Positions 8,891-16,008 of a stretch of 49,821 nt of DNA are shown piece by piece. Below the pieces are notes generated by a model. The model had not been told where the DNA came from, made no database searches, and worked only from the letters and a program-made list of their open reading frames with translations. A program made the position numbers and the translations under genes. Source of the DNA: Thiocystis violacea (GTDB lineage Bacteria; Pseudomonadota; Gammaproteobacteria; Chromatiales; Chromatiaceae); contig NZ_NRRG01000039.1 of NCBI RefSeq assembly GCF_016583575.1, positions 1 to 49,821 on the forward strand, written 5' to 3'. The number at the start of each line of letters is the position of its first letter. Within the stretch, counting starts at the first letter, position 1.

Positions 8891-10243
8891 ATGAAAACAT
8901 CGATGAGCCATCAGAAGGGCGCCTCGACGGTGCTCTGGGCGCTTTCGCTCGTGCCACTGCTGGGTCTCGCGGCTCTCGCGGTGGATGTGAACAACCTGTT
9001 CGTCGCAGCCGCGGAACTGCAGAACGCGGCGGATGCTGGCGCATTGGAAGGTGTGACACATCTTTACAATGAGGAAGGCACCACCATCCAGAGAGGCACG
9101 GTGATCGCCGAGGCAACAGCGGCGGTCACGGCCAATCTCTCGCGCAAATCCATGGCGGAGGTCGCCAGCGTGGAGATCGGGCATTGGCGGTTCGACCCTG
9201 GCGGCGGTGGGCAATTCACCGCCACCATGTCGGATACACCAGCGAATCTGGAAGGGAAAGTGCTCTACGATCCCGCGGATCCGACGGATTGCACGAAGAA
9301 TCTCAACCTCGCCTGTTCCGGTGAGATCAACGCGGTTCGGGTGGTGGCTGAACGCCGTACCACGCCGGTTCAGAGCTTTTTCGCCCGAGTGCTGGGGATT
9401 GCCAATTTCCCGGCCGCCGCTCAATCGGTGGCCTATTTGGGCTATGCCGGCTCGGTCGACCCAGGCGACGTCGACCAGCCCATTGCCATCTGCCAGGAGG
9501 CACTCGTCGACGAAGACGGCGGTTACACCTGCTCCGTGGGACGCTTCATCCCGACCACCACCGAAACGGGCGGTTGGACCAGCTTCAACCAAGACAACGC
9601 CTGTCAGGGTGGAACCAACGCCTCGGAGATGAGGCCCTTGATCTGTAGTAACGGCAATCCCGAGCCGATCGTTTTCGGAAGGGACATGGCTACCATCGGC
9701 GGCCAGGTACAGACCGTCTTCGATGATCTTTATAACTGCTGGGTGGCCAGCACCAATAAAACGCAGCCCTGGCCGATGGTTCTGCCGGTTATCCAGTGCA
9801 ATGGCAATAACCCCGGCCCTTGCAACAAGGTGGTTGGCGTCGTGGCGGTCAATGTCCTATATATGGTCGACCAAGCCAACAAGATCGAGGATGACGCGCC
9901 CACGCGGATGATCTTCCCTGAGGATACGAACCAGAATGAAATCATTGATGCGGGCGATGGTGAATGGGTCGCCCCCGTCCCGACTTCGGAGGCACCGGAT
10001 GGGTCGGAGGCTTACGGCATTCTCCGTTGGAACTCTTTCGTCAACCAGTTCAACATCTTGGGCCTGGATACAAACGGGGACGGAGAGCCCGATCCAGCCA
10101 CTTGGAATGACAACCCCCAACTCAACGGTTGGCGACAGAAAACCATCTACTTCGCACCGGATTGCGATCCCCAGATTCCTAGGGGACTGACAGTCGGACG
10201 CAATTTCGGTATCCGTGCCGTGGTGCCCGTACTGGTGAACTGA
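8891..10243 (+). CDS. tadG: TadG-like pilus-associated protein
   Basis: A 450-aa protein. The N-terminus has the TadG/Flp-assembly motif (KGASTVLWALSLVPLLGLAA, then AVDVNN) as a single membrane helix at about residues 10-32. A predominantly extracytoplasmic domain follows. Unlike the two TadE-like neighbours it has no Glu at the +5 position after the glycine, so it is probably not processed in the same way. The C-terminal part has Asp/Asn-rich stretches (for example DTNQNEIIDAGDGE and DTNGDGEPDP) that look like calcium-binding loops. That function is inference. It is the last gene of the tad cluster in this window. Confidence 0.85.
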   Translation: MKTSMSHQKGASTVLWALSLVPLLGLAALAVDVNNLFVAAAELQNAADAGALEGVTHLYNEEGTTIQRGTVIAEATAAVTANLSRKSMAEVASVEIGHWRFDPGGGGQFTATMSDTPANLEGKVLYDPADPTDCTKNLNLACSGEINAVRVVAERRTTPVQSFFARVLGIANFPAAAQSVAYLGYAGSVDPGDVDQPIAICQEALVDEDGGYTCSVGRFIPTTTETGGWTSFNQDNACQGGTNASEMRPLICSNGNPEPIVFGRDMATIGGQVQTVFDDLYNCWVASTNKTQPWPMVLPVIQCNGNNPGPCNKVVGVVAVNVLYMVDQANKIEDDAPTRMIFPEDTNQNEIIDAGDGEWVAPVPTSEAPDGSEAYGILRWNSFVNQFNILGLDTNGDGEPDPATWNDNPQLNGWRQKTIYFAPDCDPQIPRGLTVGRNFGIRAVVPVLVN

Positions 10244-10317
10244 GCACCCTTGGGGTGAGGTATTCACACCATCCCGCACATTTTTGACGGCAGCTCGGCA
10301 CGGTTCAAACCATTTCG

Positions 10318-10337
10318 GACGGGGCGAATGCCCCATC
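10318..10337. repeat. GACGGGGC-gaat-GCCCC hairpin
   Basis: A short hairpin with GGGGC paired to GCCCC around a 4-base loop, followed by partial outer pairing. It has the same core and loop size as the perfect hairpins at 31927-31950 and 32007-32032, so it seems to belong to a small family of intergenic palindromes. It could also act as a weak terminator behind the tad operon. Confidence 0.5.
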
Positions 10338-10428
10338 AGACTGGAGGGACTTGCCGGATCGGTTCAGGGTCGTTAGCCTTGAGTCAACCACACTCAGGCG
10401 TCAGACCCTTTCGCATGCAAGTCATCCT

Positions 10429-10863
10429 ATGAGCGTCGCCCAGCGGATCGTCGTCGATACCAATGTCTTCCTCGGAGCCTTGCTGACCCGTGGCGCGGCT
10501 AATGCGGTGGTCGCGGCCTGTCTGCGCGGTCAGGCGATCCCGCTGATGGGGACGACGCTTCTGGCCGAATACGAAGACATCCTGGGACGTGAATCGCTGT
10601 TTGCCCGGTGCCGCTTGAGCGCGGTCGAGCGCGAAGAACTATTGGACATCTTCCTGGGGATATGCGAGTGGACGCCGATCTACTTTGGCTGGCGCCCCAA
10701 TCTCGTGGACGAGGGCGACAATCATCTGATCGAGTTGGCGGTTGCCGGTCAGTCGCGTTACCTCGTCACGCGCAACCTGCGCGATCTGGCCCGCATGGAA
10801 CTGCGCTTTCCCGAACTGCGGGTGTGCAGTCCCGAGGACTTTCTACGGGAGTTGACGTCATGA
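10429..10863 (+). CDS. PIN-domain toxin of a type II toxin-antitoxin pair
   Basis: A 144-aa PIN-fold ribonuclease of the family annotated as putative TA toxin component. The acidic metal-binding residues are visible: VVDTN (Asp10), the glutamate in LAEYEDIL, and the DEGDNH and TRNLRDL segments. I prefer ATG 10429, which starts just before the PIN fold; a longer frame from TTG 10351 is open but adds no family sequence. It overlaps the downstream antitoxin gene by 4 bp (ATGA), so the two are translationally coupled, with the toxin gene first. The RNA target is unknown. Confidence 0.88.
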   Translation: MSVAQRIVVDTNVFLGALLTRGAANAVVAACLRGQAIPLMGTTLLAEYEDILGRESLFARCRLSAVEREELLDIFLGICEWTPIYFGWRPNLVDEGDNHLIELAVAGQSRYLVTRNLRDLARMELRFPELRVCSPEDFLRELTS

Positions 10864-11102
10864 CATCCTTTACCCTGAGCCTGCCCGACGACACCTATCA
10901 ACGGCTCAATGAGATCGCCCGGACTCGGGGCGTCAGCGTCGGGCAGTTGTTCGACCGCCTAGCCGCCACGCTGGTGGCCGAAGCGGACGCCGAGGCACGC
11001 TTTCGCGCGCGCGCTCAACGTGGACGCGGACAGGCCGAGCGCGGCCTGGCACTGCTGCGCCAAGCCGCGGGAGAGGACGAGGGTATCGGCGAGACGAAAT
11101 AA
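10860..11102 (+). CDS. Ribbon-helix-helix-type antitoxin
   Basis: An 80-aa protein beginning TSFTLSLPDDTYQRLNEIA, a beta strand plus helices typical of RHH DNA-binding antitoxins. It continues into an Arg/Ala-rich C-terminal helix. It overlaps the PIN toxin gene by 4 bp and is inferred to neutralise it and autoregulate the pair. The assignment rests on fold-like pattern and gene pairing. No operator palindrome was identified in front of the toxin gene. Confidence 0.82.
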   Translation: MTSFTLSLPDDTYQRLNEIARTRGVSVGQLFDRLAATLVAEADAEARFRARAQRGRGQAERGLALLRQAAGEDEGIGETK

Positions 11103-11209
11103 GCTCTACGTGAAACTCAGCCAAGCCCGGATCCCGACCATGCGTCCCGACCCTTGGAAGACGAAAAACCGGGGGAACCTCAGTTTTACCCCTCCCCATT
11201 GGAGACAAT

Positions 11210-11245
11210 AAACCGCCGCGTTTCTTTCCGGGCGCGCGGCGGTTT
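11210..11245. terminator. Bidirectional terminator hairpin at the 3' end of ppsR
   Basis: A perfect 11-bp stem: 11210-11220 (AAACCGCCGCG) pairs with 11235-11245, around a 14-base loop. The A/T-flanked arms give a U-rich tail in either direction. It overlaps the ppsR stop codon on the minus strand and faces the toxin-antitoxin pair on the plus strand, so it probably serves both convergent units. Confidence 0.75.
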
Positions 11246-12099
11246 CAAGAATCCGCCGCCGACATATCCCTCAGTATCGCTGGCCGTTTTTCCTGGTTTT
11301 CCTTGAGCGCCTTGATGATCTGCGAGGAGATCTCCTCGATGGATTGGGTCGTCGTGTTGAGCACCGGAATCTGCAACCGCTTGTAGATCTGCTGGGCCAT
11401 GCGGATATCGTCCTGACAGCGTTTGAGCGAGGCGTAGCCACTGCCCGGCCGGCGCTCCTCGCGGATGAGCTGAAGCCGCTGTGGATCGATGGTCAGGGCG
11501 AACAGCTTGTGACTACAGTCGTAGAGCAGTTGGGGTACGTCGCCACGCTCGAAATCTTCCTCGGTGATGGGATAGTTGGCGGAGCGCAGACCGTAGTGCA
11601 TCGCCAGATAGAGACAGGTCGGGGTCTTGCCCGAGCGCGACACGCCGGTCAGGACCACGTCGGCGCGATGGAAATTGTCCGGCCGAATGCCGTCGTCGTT
11701 GGCCATGGCGAAGTTGATGGCCTCGATCCGCTTGGTGTAGTAGCTCGGCTTGGTGATGGCGTGACTGCGACCGGCCTTGCGGCTCGGCGGCACGCCCAAC
11801 TCGGCCGACAGGGGTTCGACGAAGACCTCGAAGAGCTCGATGTAGAAACAGTTGCCGCCCTTGAGGATGGCGCGGATCCCGTTGTCCAGCATGGTCGCGA
11901 AGACGATCGGGCGGGCGCCATCGCGGTCCGCCGCCTCCTGCATCCGTTGCGTCAGGGCCGAGGCGCGCAGCTCGGTGTTGATGTAGGGCATGTAGACCTG
12001 CTCGAACTCGACGGTGTCGAATTGAGACAGCAGACTGTGGCCCAGCGTCTCGGCCGTGATGCCGGTGCTCTCGGAAACAAAAAAAACGGTGCGGTTCAT
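11245..12099 (-). CDS. ppsR: PEP synthase regulatory protein (bifunctional kinase/phosphorylase)
   Basis: A 284-aa DUF299-family protein. By family knowledge it inactivates phosphoenolpyruvate synthase by ADP-dependent phosphorylation and reactivates it by Pi-dependent dephosphorylation. The start VFFVSESTGITAET and the P-loop-like GVSRSGKTPT are the hallmark segments, and the length is normal. It is monocistronic here and its usual target gene ppsA is not in the window. This gluconeogenic switch fits the nearby carbon-metabolism cluster functionally, though it is separated from it by 6 kb. Confidence 0.96.
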   Translation of the reverse strand: MNRTVFFVSESTGITAETLGHSLLSQFDTVEFEQVYMPYINTELRASALTQRMQEAADRDGARPIVFATMLDNGIRAILKGGNCFYIELFEVFVEPLSAELGVPPSRKAGRSHAITKPSYYTKRIEAINFAMANDDGIRPDNFHRADVVLTGVSRSGKTPTCLYLAMHYGLRSANYPITEEDFERGDVPQLLYDCSHKLFALTIDPQRLQLIREERRPGSGYASLKRCQDDIRMAQQIYKRLQIPVLNTTTQSIEEISSQIIKALKENQEKRPAILRDMSAADS

Positions 12100-12309
12100 G
12101 GTATCCCTAGCTGAGAAGGTTAGGCTCGGCGCCGAGGTCGAGCTGTCGGTATCGCGCCCGACAGCTTATCGCCTTTGTCCCCGAGGCGCCCCGTGACTCA
12201 TGTCAATGTTATCTATATTGGGATTTGTTGATATAGACGCGCGCCGCGGCGGTCGCCCTGGACGCTGACCGGCGGAACACTCCACCACTCGGCTGAGGAC
12301 TCTTACCCA

Positions 12310-12765
12310 ATGGCCACGATCACCAACGATCAGGATCTCCGCGCGGCAATCAAGCAGCTGGGATCGGAGCAGCAGCGGCGGCTCGGTTGCCGGTTCGCGC
12401 AACGTGTCACGCACCTGAGCCGCGACGAGCGGGTCAACCGCGCCATCGCCACCGGGCTGTCGGAGCAACTCGCCCCCGGCGAGCTGGAGGACGCCTTCAA
12501 GGCCGCCAAGGCGTATGCCATCAAAACCTACACCGATTGCGGCAAGGATACCGACTGGATGGCGCAGGCCGATCACTTCGTCGCCGCCGCCGCCGCCGCC
12601 GCGCTCACCCCGGACGAGCAGATGGCCGAGAAGCAGAATCGCGCCTGGAAGGCCGCCGTTCAGGCCCGGATGGCGGTCAGTTGCGCCATGATGGAAGATG
12701 AATCGGCGTCCGAGATCGACGAGGCCCGACATCAGTACGGCCTGGCCAACGAATTCCTCGGCTGA
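12310..12765 (+). CDS. Conserved hypothetical protein, helical
   Basis: A 151-aa soluble protein with no signal peptide. It begins ATITNDQDLRAAIKQLG and appears mostly alpha-helical, with an Ala run at about residues 96-103. I do not recognise a characterised family. The plus strand is preferred over the similarly long minus-strand frame at 12166-12732. Its protein has ordinary composition, GAGGACTC lies before the ATG, and a terminator-like hairpin follows its stop. It is divergent from ppsR across about 210 bp. Confidence 0.75.
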   Translation: MATITNDQDLRAAIKQLGSEQQRRLGCRFAQRVTHLSRDERVNRAIATGLSEQLAPGELEDAFKAAKAYAIKTYTDCGKDTDWMAQADHFVAAAAAAALTPDEQMAEKQNRAWKAAVQARMAVSCAMMEDESASEIDEARHQYGLANEFLG

Positions 12766-12798
12766 CCCAGGGGCACGGGGCGCGCCGTCACGTCCGGC

Positions 12799-12826
12799 CG
12801 ACGAGAGACTCAGTCTCGCCGTTTTT
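12799..12826 (+). terminator. Rho-independent terminator
   Basis: Stem 12799-12806 pairs with 12814-12821 (one A-C mismatch, 7-base loop) and runs straight into TTTTTC. It lies 34 bp after the stop codon of the conserved hypothetical gene. Confidence 0.6.
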
Positions 12827-12912
12827 CTTTCCTGTCCTTGCGGCTTTCCACCAACCGGATACTATCGCCTCGGCCCACATGGTGGATGAGTCACCTTATT
12901 ATGGAGGTCTGA

Positions 12913-13500
12913 ATGTACAACGTACGTACGCAGGTATCGACCGTCGCCCTCGCGGCGGCCTTGACCCTTGGCATGGCCGGAATCGTTTGGGCGCAGCCCG
13001 GTTCAGGATCCGGGCCGGGGCAAGGACAGAGCCAAGGCCAGGGACAACGCCCGAGTCAGGGACAAGGTCAGGGTTCAGGACAGGGACAGGGTTCGGGACA
13101 AGGCCCCAGCCAAGGGCAGGGTTCGGGTCAAGGCCCCAGCCAGGGGCAGGGTTCGGGTCAAGGCCCTAGCCAGGGACAGGGTTCGGGGCAAGGCCCCAGC
13201 CAGGGACAGGGTTCGGGGCAAGGCCCCAGCCAGGGACAGGGTTCGGGACAAGGCCCTAGCCAGGGACAGGGTTCGGGGCAAGGCCCCAGCCAGGGACAGG
13301 GATCTGGTCGCGGCGGATACGATCGGGGTCCGGGCTACGGACGTGGTCCAGGTGGTCCGGGATACGGGCCTGGTCGCGGACCGGGCGGACCTGGCTATGG
13401 TCCAGGACCCGGTTATGGACCTGGCCCAGGTTATGGCCCCGGACCTGGCGGTCGCGGCCCCCAGGACGAGCCTGGACGTTACTCGCGCCCCGGCTACTGA
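12913..13500 (+). CDS. Secreted Gly/Gln-rich tandem-repeat protein
   Basis: A 195-aa protein. A clear signal peptide (about residues 1-27, ending VWAQ) is followed by low-complexity sequence only. Residues 62-131 are seven exact copies of the decapeptide GQGPSQGQGS. The tail is Gly/Pro/Tyr/Arg-rich with repeated GYGPGP and RGG-like elements. Start: GGAGG at 12903-12907 precedes ATG 12913. The product is probably an exported, disordered, possibly surface or matrix protein. No enzymatic domain is visible. Two other frames are open across the same repeats only because the 30-bp unit lacks stops; the signal peptide and ribosome site identify this frame. Confidence 0.75.
   Translation: MYNVRTQVSTVALAAALTLGMAGIVWAQPGSGSGPGQGQSQGQGQRPSQGQGQGSGQGQGSGQGPSQGQGSGQGPSQGQGSGQGPSQGQGSGQGPSQGQGSGQGPSQGQGSGQGPSQGQGSGQGPSQGQGSGRGGYDRGPGYGRGPGGPGYGPGRGPGGPGYGPGPGYGPGPGYGPGPGGRGPQDEPGRYSRPGY
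13096..13305 (+). repeat. Seven 30-bp coding tandem repeats
   Basis: Seven consecutive 30-bp units encode GQGPSQGQGS. They differ only at a few mostly synonymous positions (for example CCC/CCT and GGG/GGT/GGA). Such near-identity suggests recent expansion, and the copy number is likely to vary between strains by slippage or recombination. Confidence 0.9.
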
Positions 13501-13522
13501 TGATGAACCGTCTCGATTGAAA

Positions 13523-13567
13523 TGCCGCGGGCCGGATGCGGTGACCCATCGCGCCCGGCCCGTGGCA
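13523..13567. terminator. Strong hairpin after the repeat-protein gene
   Basis: A 13-bp stem (13523-13535 with 13555-13567, one G-T wobble) surrounds a 19-base loop, starting 23 bp past the stop codon. There is no clear T tract, so termination or 3'-end protection is inferred. Confidence 0.45.
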
Positions 13568-13602
13568 CGACCAATCCTTCCGATCCAGGGGGCCGTGCCC
13601 CG

Positions 13603-13775
13603 ACCGAAAACTGGTTCAACCGCTTCAAGAATGAGCGGGTCTTCGAGGCACGCTTCCAACCCGCGAAGCGATGAAGGCCACCGCCTTCGAGTACATCGAG
13701 GCGTTCTACAACCCTCGGCGCCGACACTCCACCATCAATGACATCTCCCCCAGTGCCTTATCTGAAAAACTGGCG
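13603..13775 (+). pseudogene. IS3-family transposase (OrfB) C-terminal remnant, frameshifted
   Basis: The translation gives NWFNRFKNERVFEARF in one frame. After the apparent loss of one A near 13657 it continues as TREAMKATAFEYIEAFYNPRRRHSTI in another. This is the conserved C-terminal end of IS3-family transposases, next to the catalytic Glu region. The catalytic core upstream and OrfA are absent, and no terminal repeats are obvious, so this is a dead fragment. It lies between the repeat-protein gene and the arsenic operon. Confidence 0.82.
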
Positions 13776-13806
13776 GGAGGCCCAGTCTGCGGAGAATCAG
13801 GTAGCG

Positions 13807-13835
13807 CCCTTGGAAGACGACAAACCGAGGGAGCC
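13807..13835 (+). repeat. 29-bp sequence shared with 11151-11179
   Basis: The 14-base core CCCTTGGAAGACGA is identical at 13807 and 11151. The following 15 bases differ at only about three positions. One copy borders the transposase remnant, so both may be leftovers of the same mobile element. Confidence 0.5.
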
Positions 13836-13868
13836 AGATATCCGACATGGAAGATATTAAGACTTCCA

Positions 13869-13897
13869 TTGTCATTCATATTATATTCATAATATGC
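13869..13897 (+). promoter_or_regulatory. Candidate ArsR operator/promoter
   Basis: A perfect inverted repeat, CATATTAT (13877-13884) and ATAATATG (13889-13896), lies in an AT-rich patch before arsR with TTGTCA just upstream (13869-13874). ArsR/SmtB repressors bind AT-rich palindromes of this kind overlapping promoters. The -10 placement is uncertain. Confidence 0.55.
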
Positions 13898-13968
13898 GCT
13901 AAGTCGCATGTGATAGGATGTCGGCGACAGCATCATCCACGTCATCCGGAGCCTTGCGATTCGCCCTC

Positions 13969-14292
13969 ATGATCGATCCACAAGCCTTCTTCGAGGCCCT
14001 CGCCGACCCCATCCGCCGACGCATCCTGGCGATGCTGCTGGACGCCGACGAGTTGTGCGTTTGCGATCTACACAGCGCGCTCGATGCTCCACAGCCGAAG
14101 GTCTCGCGCCATCTCGCGGTATTGCGTGGCGCGGAGCTGGTCCAGGTCCGGCGTGATGGCGTGTGGATGCGTTACCGCCTCGATCCGCGACTGCCGGCCT
14201 GGGCGCTGCGCATCCTGATACACATGAAGGACAGCCTGGGAAGCGAGGCGATCACGCCCGCGCCCGCTGTTTGCGATCCCTGTGAAACCTGA
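13969..14292 (+). CDS. arsR: ArsR-family arsenic-responsive repressor
   Basis: A 107-aa winged-helix repressor. The ELCVCDL motif (Cys30 and Cys32 from ATG 13969) is the classical As(III)-sensing site of ArsR. The recognition-helix segment PQPKVSRHLAVLR follows. A C-terminal cysteine pair (VCDPC) may complete a metal site. I chose 13969 because family members start just before FFEALADP. ATG 13918 would add 17 low-complexity residues, and neither start has a strong ribosome site. It is first in an arsR-arsC-acr3 operon behind a palindrome. Confidence 0.9.
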   Translation: MIDPQAFFEALADPIRRRILAMLLDADELCVCDLHSALDAPQPKVSRHLAVLRGAELVQVRRDGVWMRYRLDPRLPAWALRILIHMKDSLGSEAITPAPAVCDPCET

Positions 14293-14338
14293 TCCCCGAT
14301 CGACACCGTCTCCAATCCCGCATCGTCCGAGGAACCTC

Positions 14339-14773
14339 ATGACCACCACGCCCAAGACCGTTCTGGTCCTCTGCACCGGCAATTCCTGCCGCTCGCAGAT
14401 GGCTGAGGCGCTTCTCAACCATGACCTGGCCGGACAGGTGCGCGCCCTGTCCGCCGGCACCCGACCGCAGCTCAAGGTCGCCGATGGCGCCATCGCCGCG
14501 CTGCGGGCGCTCGGCCTGCCAACCGAGGGGCTCCATCCCAAGGACATCGATGTCCTGCTCGACACGCCAATCGACCTGGTGGTGACCGTCTGCGACAACG
14601 CCCGTGAGAGCTGCCCGATCTTCCCGCGCCCGGTGCCCCGGATCCATTTGCCTTTCCATGACCCGCACGGCGAACCGCTGGCGTCCTTTATCGCGGTGCG
14701 CGACGAGATCCGCGCGCGCCTGGTTCCGGCCGTGGCCGAGGCGCTGGGTCTCGACCCAGCCGGATCGGAGTAG
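14339..14773 (+). CDS. arsC: Arsenate reductase, low-molecular-weight phosphatase type
   Basis: A 144-aa enzyme that reduces As(V) to As(III) for export. The P-loop C-x5-R is CTGNSCR (Cys12, Arg18). Further cysteines in TVCDNARESCP fit the Cys relay of thioredoxin-coupled ArsC enzymes. ATG 14339 is preceded by GAGGAA; an upstream start at 14282 would overlap arsR and adds non-family residues. The gap to acr3 is 3 bp, so they are co-translated. Confidence 0.93.
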   Translation: MTTTPKTVLVLCTGNSCRSQMAEALLNHDLAGQVRALSAGTRPQLKVADGAIAALRALGLPTEGLHPKDIDVLLDTPIDLVVTVCDNARESCPIFPRPVPRIHLPFHDPHGEPLASFIAVRDEIRARLVPAVAEALGLDPAGSE

Positions 14774-14776
14774 CCC

Positions 14777-15865
14777 ATGTCGGTTCAATGTGAAGTCACC
14801 GCCAAACAGGCCGCCGGGGCGCCCATGAGCGTCTTCGAGCGCTGGCTGACGCTGTGGGTCGCGCTCTGCATCGTCGCCGGCATCGCACTCGGCCAGTTCC
14901 TGCCCGCGCCCTTCCAGTTCCTGGGCCGGCTGGAGGTAGCCCAGGTCAACATCCCCGTGGGGCTGCTGATCTGGGTGATGATCATCCCGATGCTGATCAA
15001 GATCGACTTCGGCGCCCTGCATCAGGTGCGCGACCACTGGAAGGGTATCGGCGTCACCCTCTTCATCAACTGGGCGGTCAAACCCTTCTCGATGGCGCTT
15101 TTGGCCTGGTTCTTCATCCGGGGACTCTTCGCCGACTGGCTGCCGGCGGAGCAACTGGACAGCTATGTGGCCGGACTCATCCTGCTCGCCGCCGCGCCCT
15201 GTACCGCCATGGTCTTCGTCTGGAGCCGGCTGACCGGGGGCGATCCCTATTTCACCCTGACGCAGGTCGCGCTCAACGACGCCATCATGATCGTCGCCTT
15301 CGCGCCGATCGTGGCGCTGCTGCTGGGGCTCTCGGCGATCGTCGTGCCCTGGGACACCCTGCTGATCTCGGTGGTGCTCTATATCGTCATCCCGGTCATC
15401 CTCGCCCAGCTCTGGCGCAAGCGGCTGCTCGCCCAGGGCCAGGCGCGCTTCGACGCTACCCTCGACACCCTGGGTCACGCCTCCATCGTCGCCCTGCTGC
15501 TGACGCTGGTGCTGCTGTTCGCCTTCCAGGGCGAGCAGATCCTCGCGCAGCCGCTGATCATCGCCCTGCTGGCGGTGCCGATCCTGATCCAGGTGTTCTT
15601 CAATTCATCGCTGGCCTATTGGCTGAACCGCGCGGTTGGCGAAAAGCACAGCGTCGCCTGTCCCTCGGCGTTGATCGGGGCGTCCAACTTCTTCGAGCTG
15701 GCGGTGGCGGCGGCCATCAGCCTGTTCGGCTTTCAGTCCGGTGCCGCGTTGGCGACCGTGGTCGGTGTCTTGATCGAGGTGCCGGTGATGCTGCTGGTGG
15801 TGCGGGTGGTGAATCGGAGCAAGGGGTGGTACGAGGCCGGCCCCCGCGTGACTCAACCCCGGTGA
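14777..15865 (+). CDS. acr3: Arsenite efflux permease of the ACR3 family
   Basis: A 362-aa membrane protein with about ten transmembrane segments, which exports arsenite. The ACR3 signature around the reactive cysteine is visible (LAAAPCTAMVFVWSRL), as are FINWAVKPF and the late ALIGASNFFELAVA motif. ATG 14777 has GGAG about 7 bases upstream; ATG 14825 is an internal alternative. It is the final gene of the ars operon, and a hairpin follows at 15909-15936. Confidence 0.94.
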   Translation: MSVQCEVTAKQAAGAPMSVFERWLTLWVALCIVAGIALGQFLPAPFQFLGRLEVAQVNIPVGLLIWVMIIPMLIKIDFGALHQVRDHWKGIGVTLFINWAVKPFSMALLAWFFIRGLFADWLPAEQLDSYVAGLILLAAAPCTAMVFVWSRLTGGDPYFTLTQVALNDAIMIVAFAPIVALLLGLSAIVVPWDTLLISVVLYIVIPVILAQLWRKRLLAQGQARFDATLDTLGHASIVALLLTLVLLFAFQGEQILAQPLIIALLAVPILIQVFFNSSLAYWLNRAVGEKHSVACPSALIGASNFFELAVAAAISLFGFQSGAALATVVGVLIEVPVMLLVVRVVNRSKGWYEAGPRVTQPR

Positions 15866-15908
15866 TGGATCTGGGCTGGAGGTAGCGGTCACGGCACTCG
15901 GGCTCGAT

Positions 15909-15936
15909 GAACGCCCTCGCGAAACCGAGGGCGTTC
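15909..15936. terminator. Bidirectional terminator between acr3 and metK
   Basis: A perfect 11-bp stem (15909-15919 with 15926-15936) around a 6-base loop, followed by TTAAAT. It separates two convergent genes and probably serves both. Confidence 0.65.
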
Positions 15937-16008
15937 TTAAATCTGGGCCAGAAACGTCCGAACGACAGTCGATGGGTGTCGCCGTGCTTCACCCATCCAG
16001 GATTTCGA

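Noticed and set aside
12166-12732. Minus-strand frame overlapping the conserved hypothetical gene at 12310
   Set aside because: Composition is Gly/Arg-rich and the terminator hairpin at 12799 fits the plus-strand gene, so the plus strand was chosen.
12968-13741. Alternative plus-strand frame of 257 codons across the 30-bp repeats
   Set aside because: Exists only because the repeat unit has no stop in that frame. It lacks the signal peptide and ribosome site of the 12913 frame.
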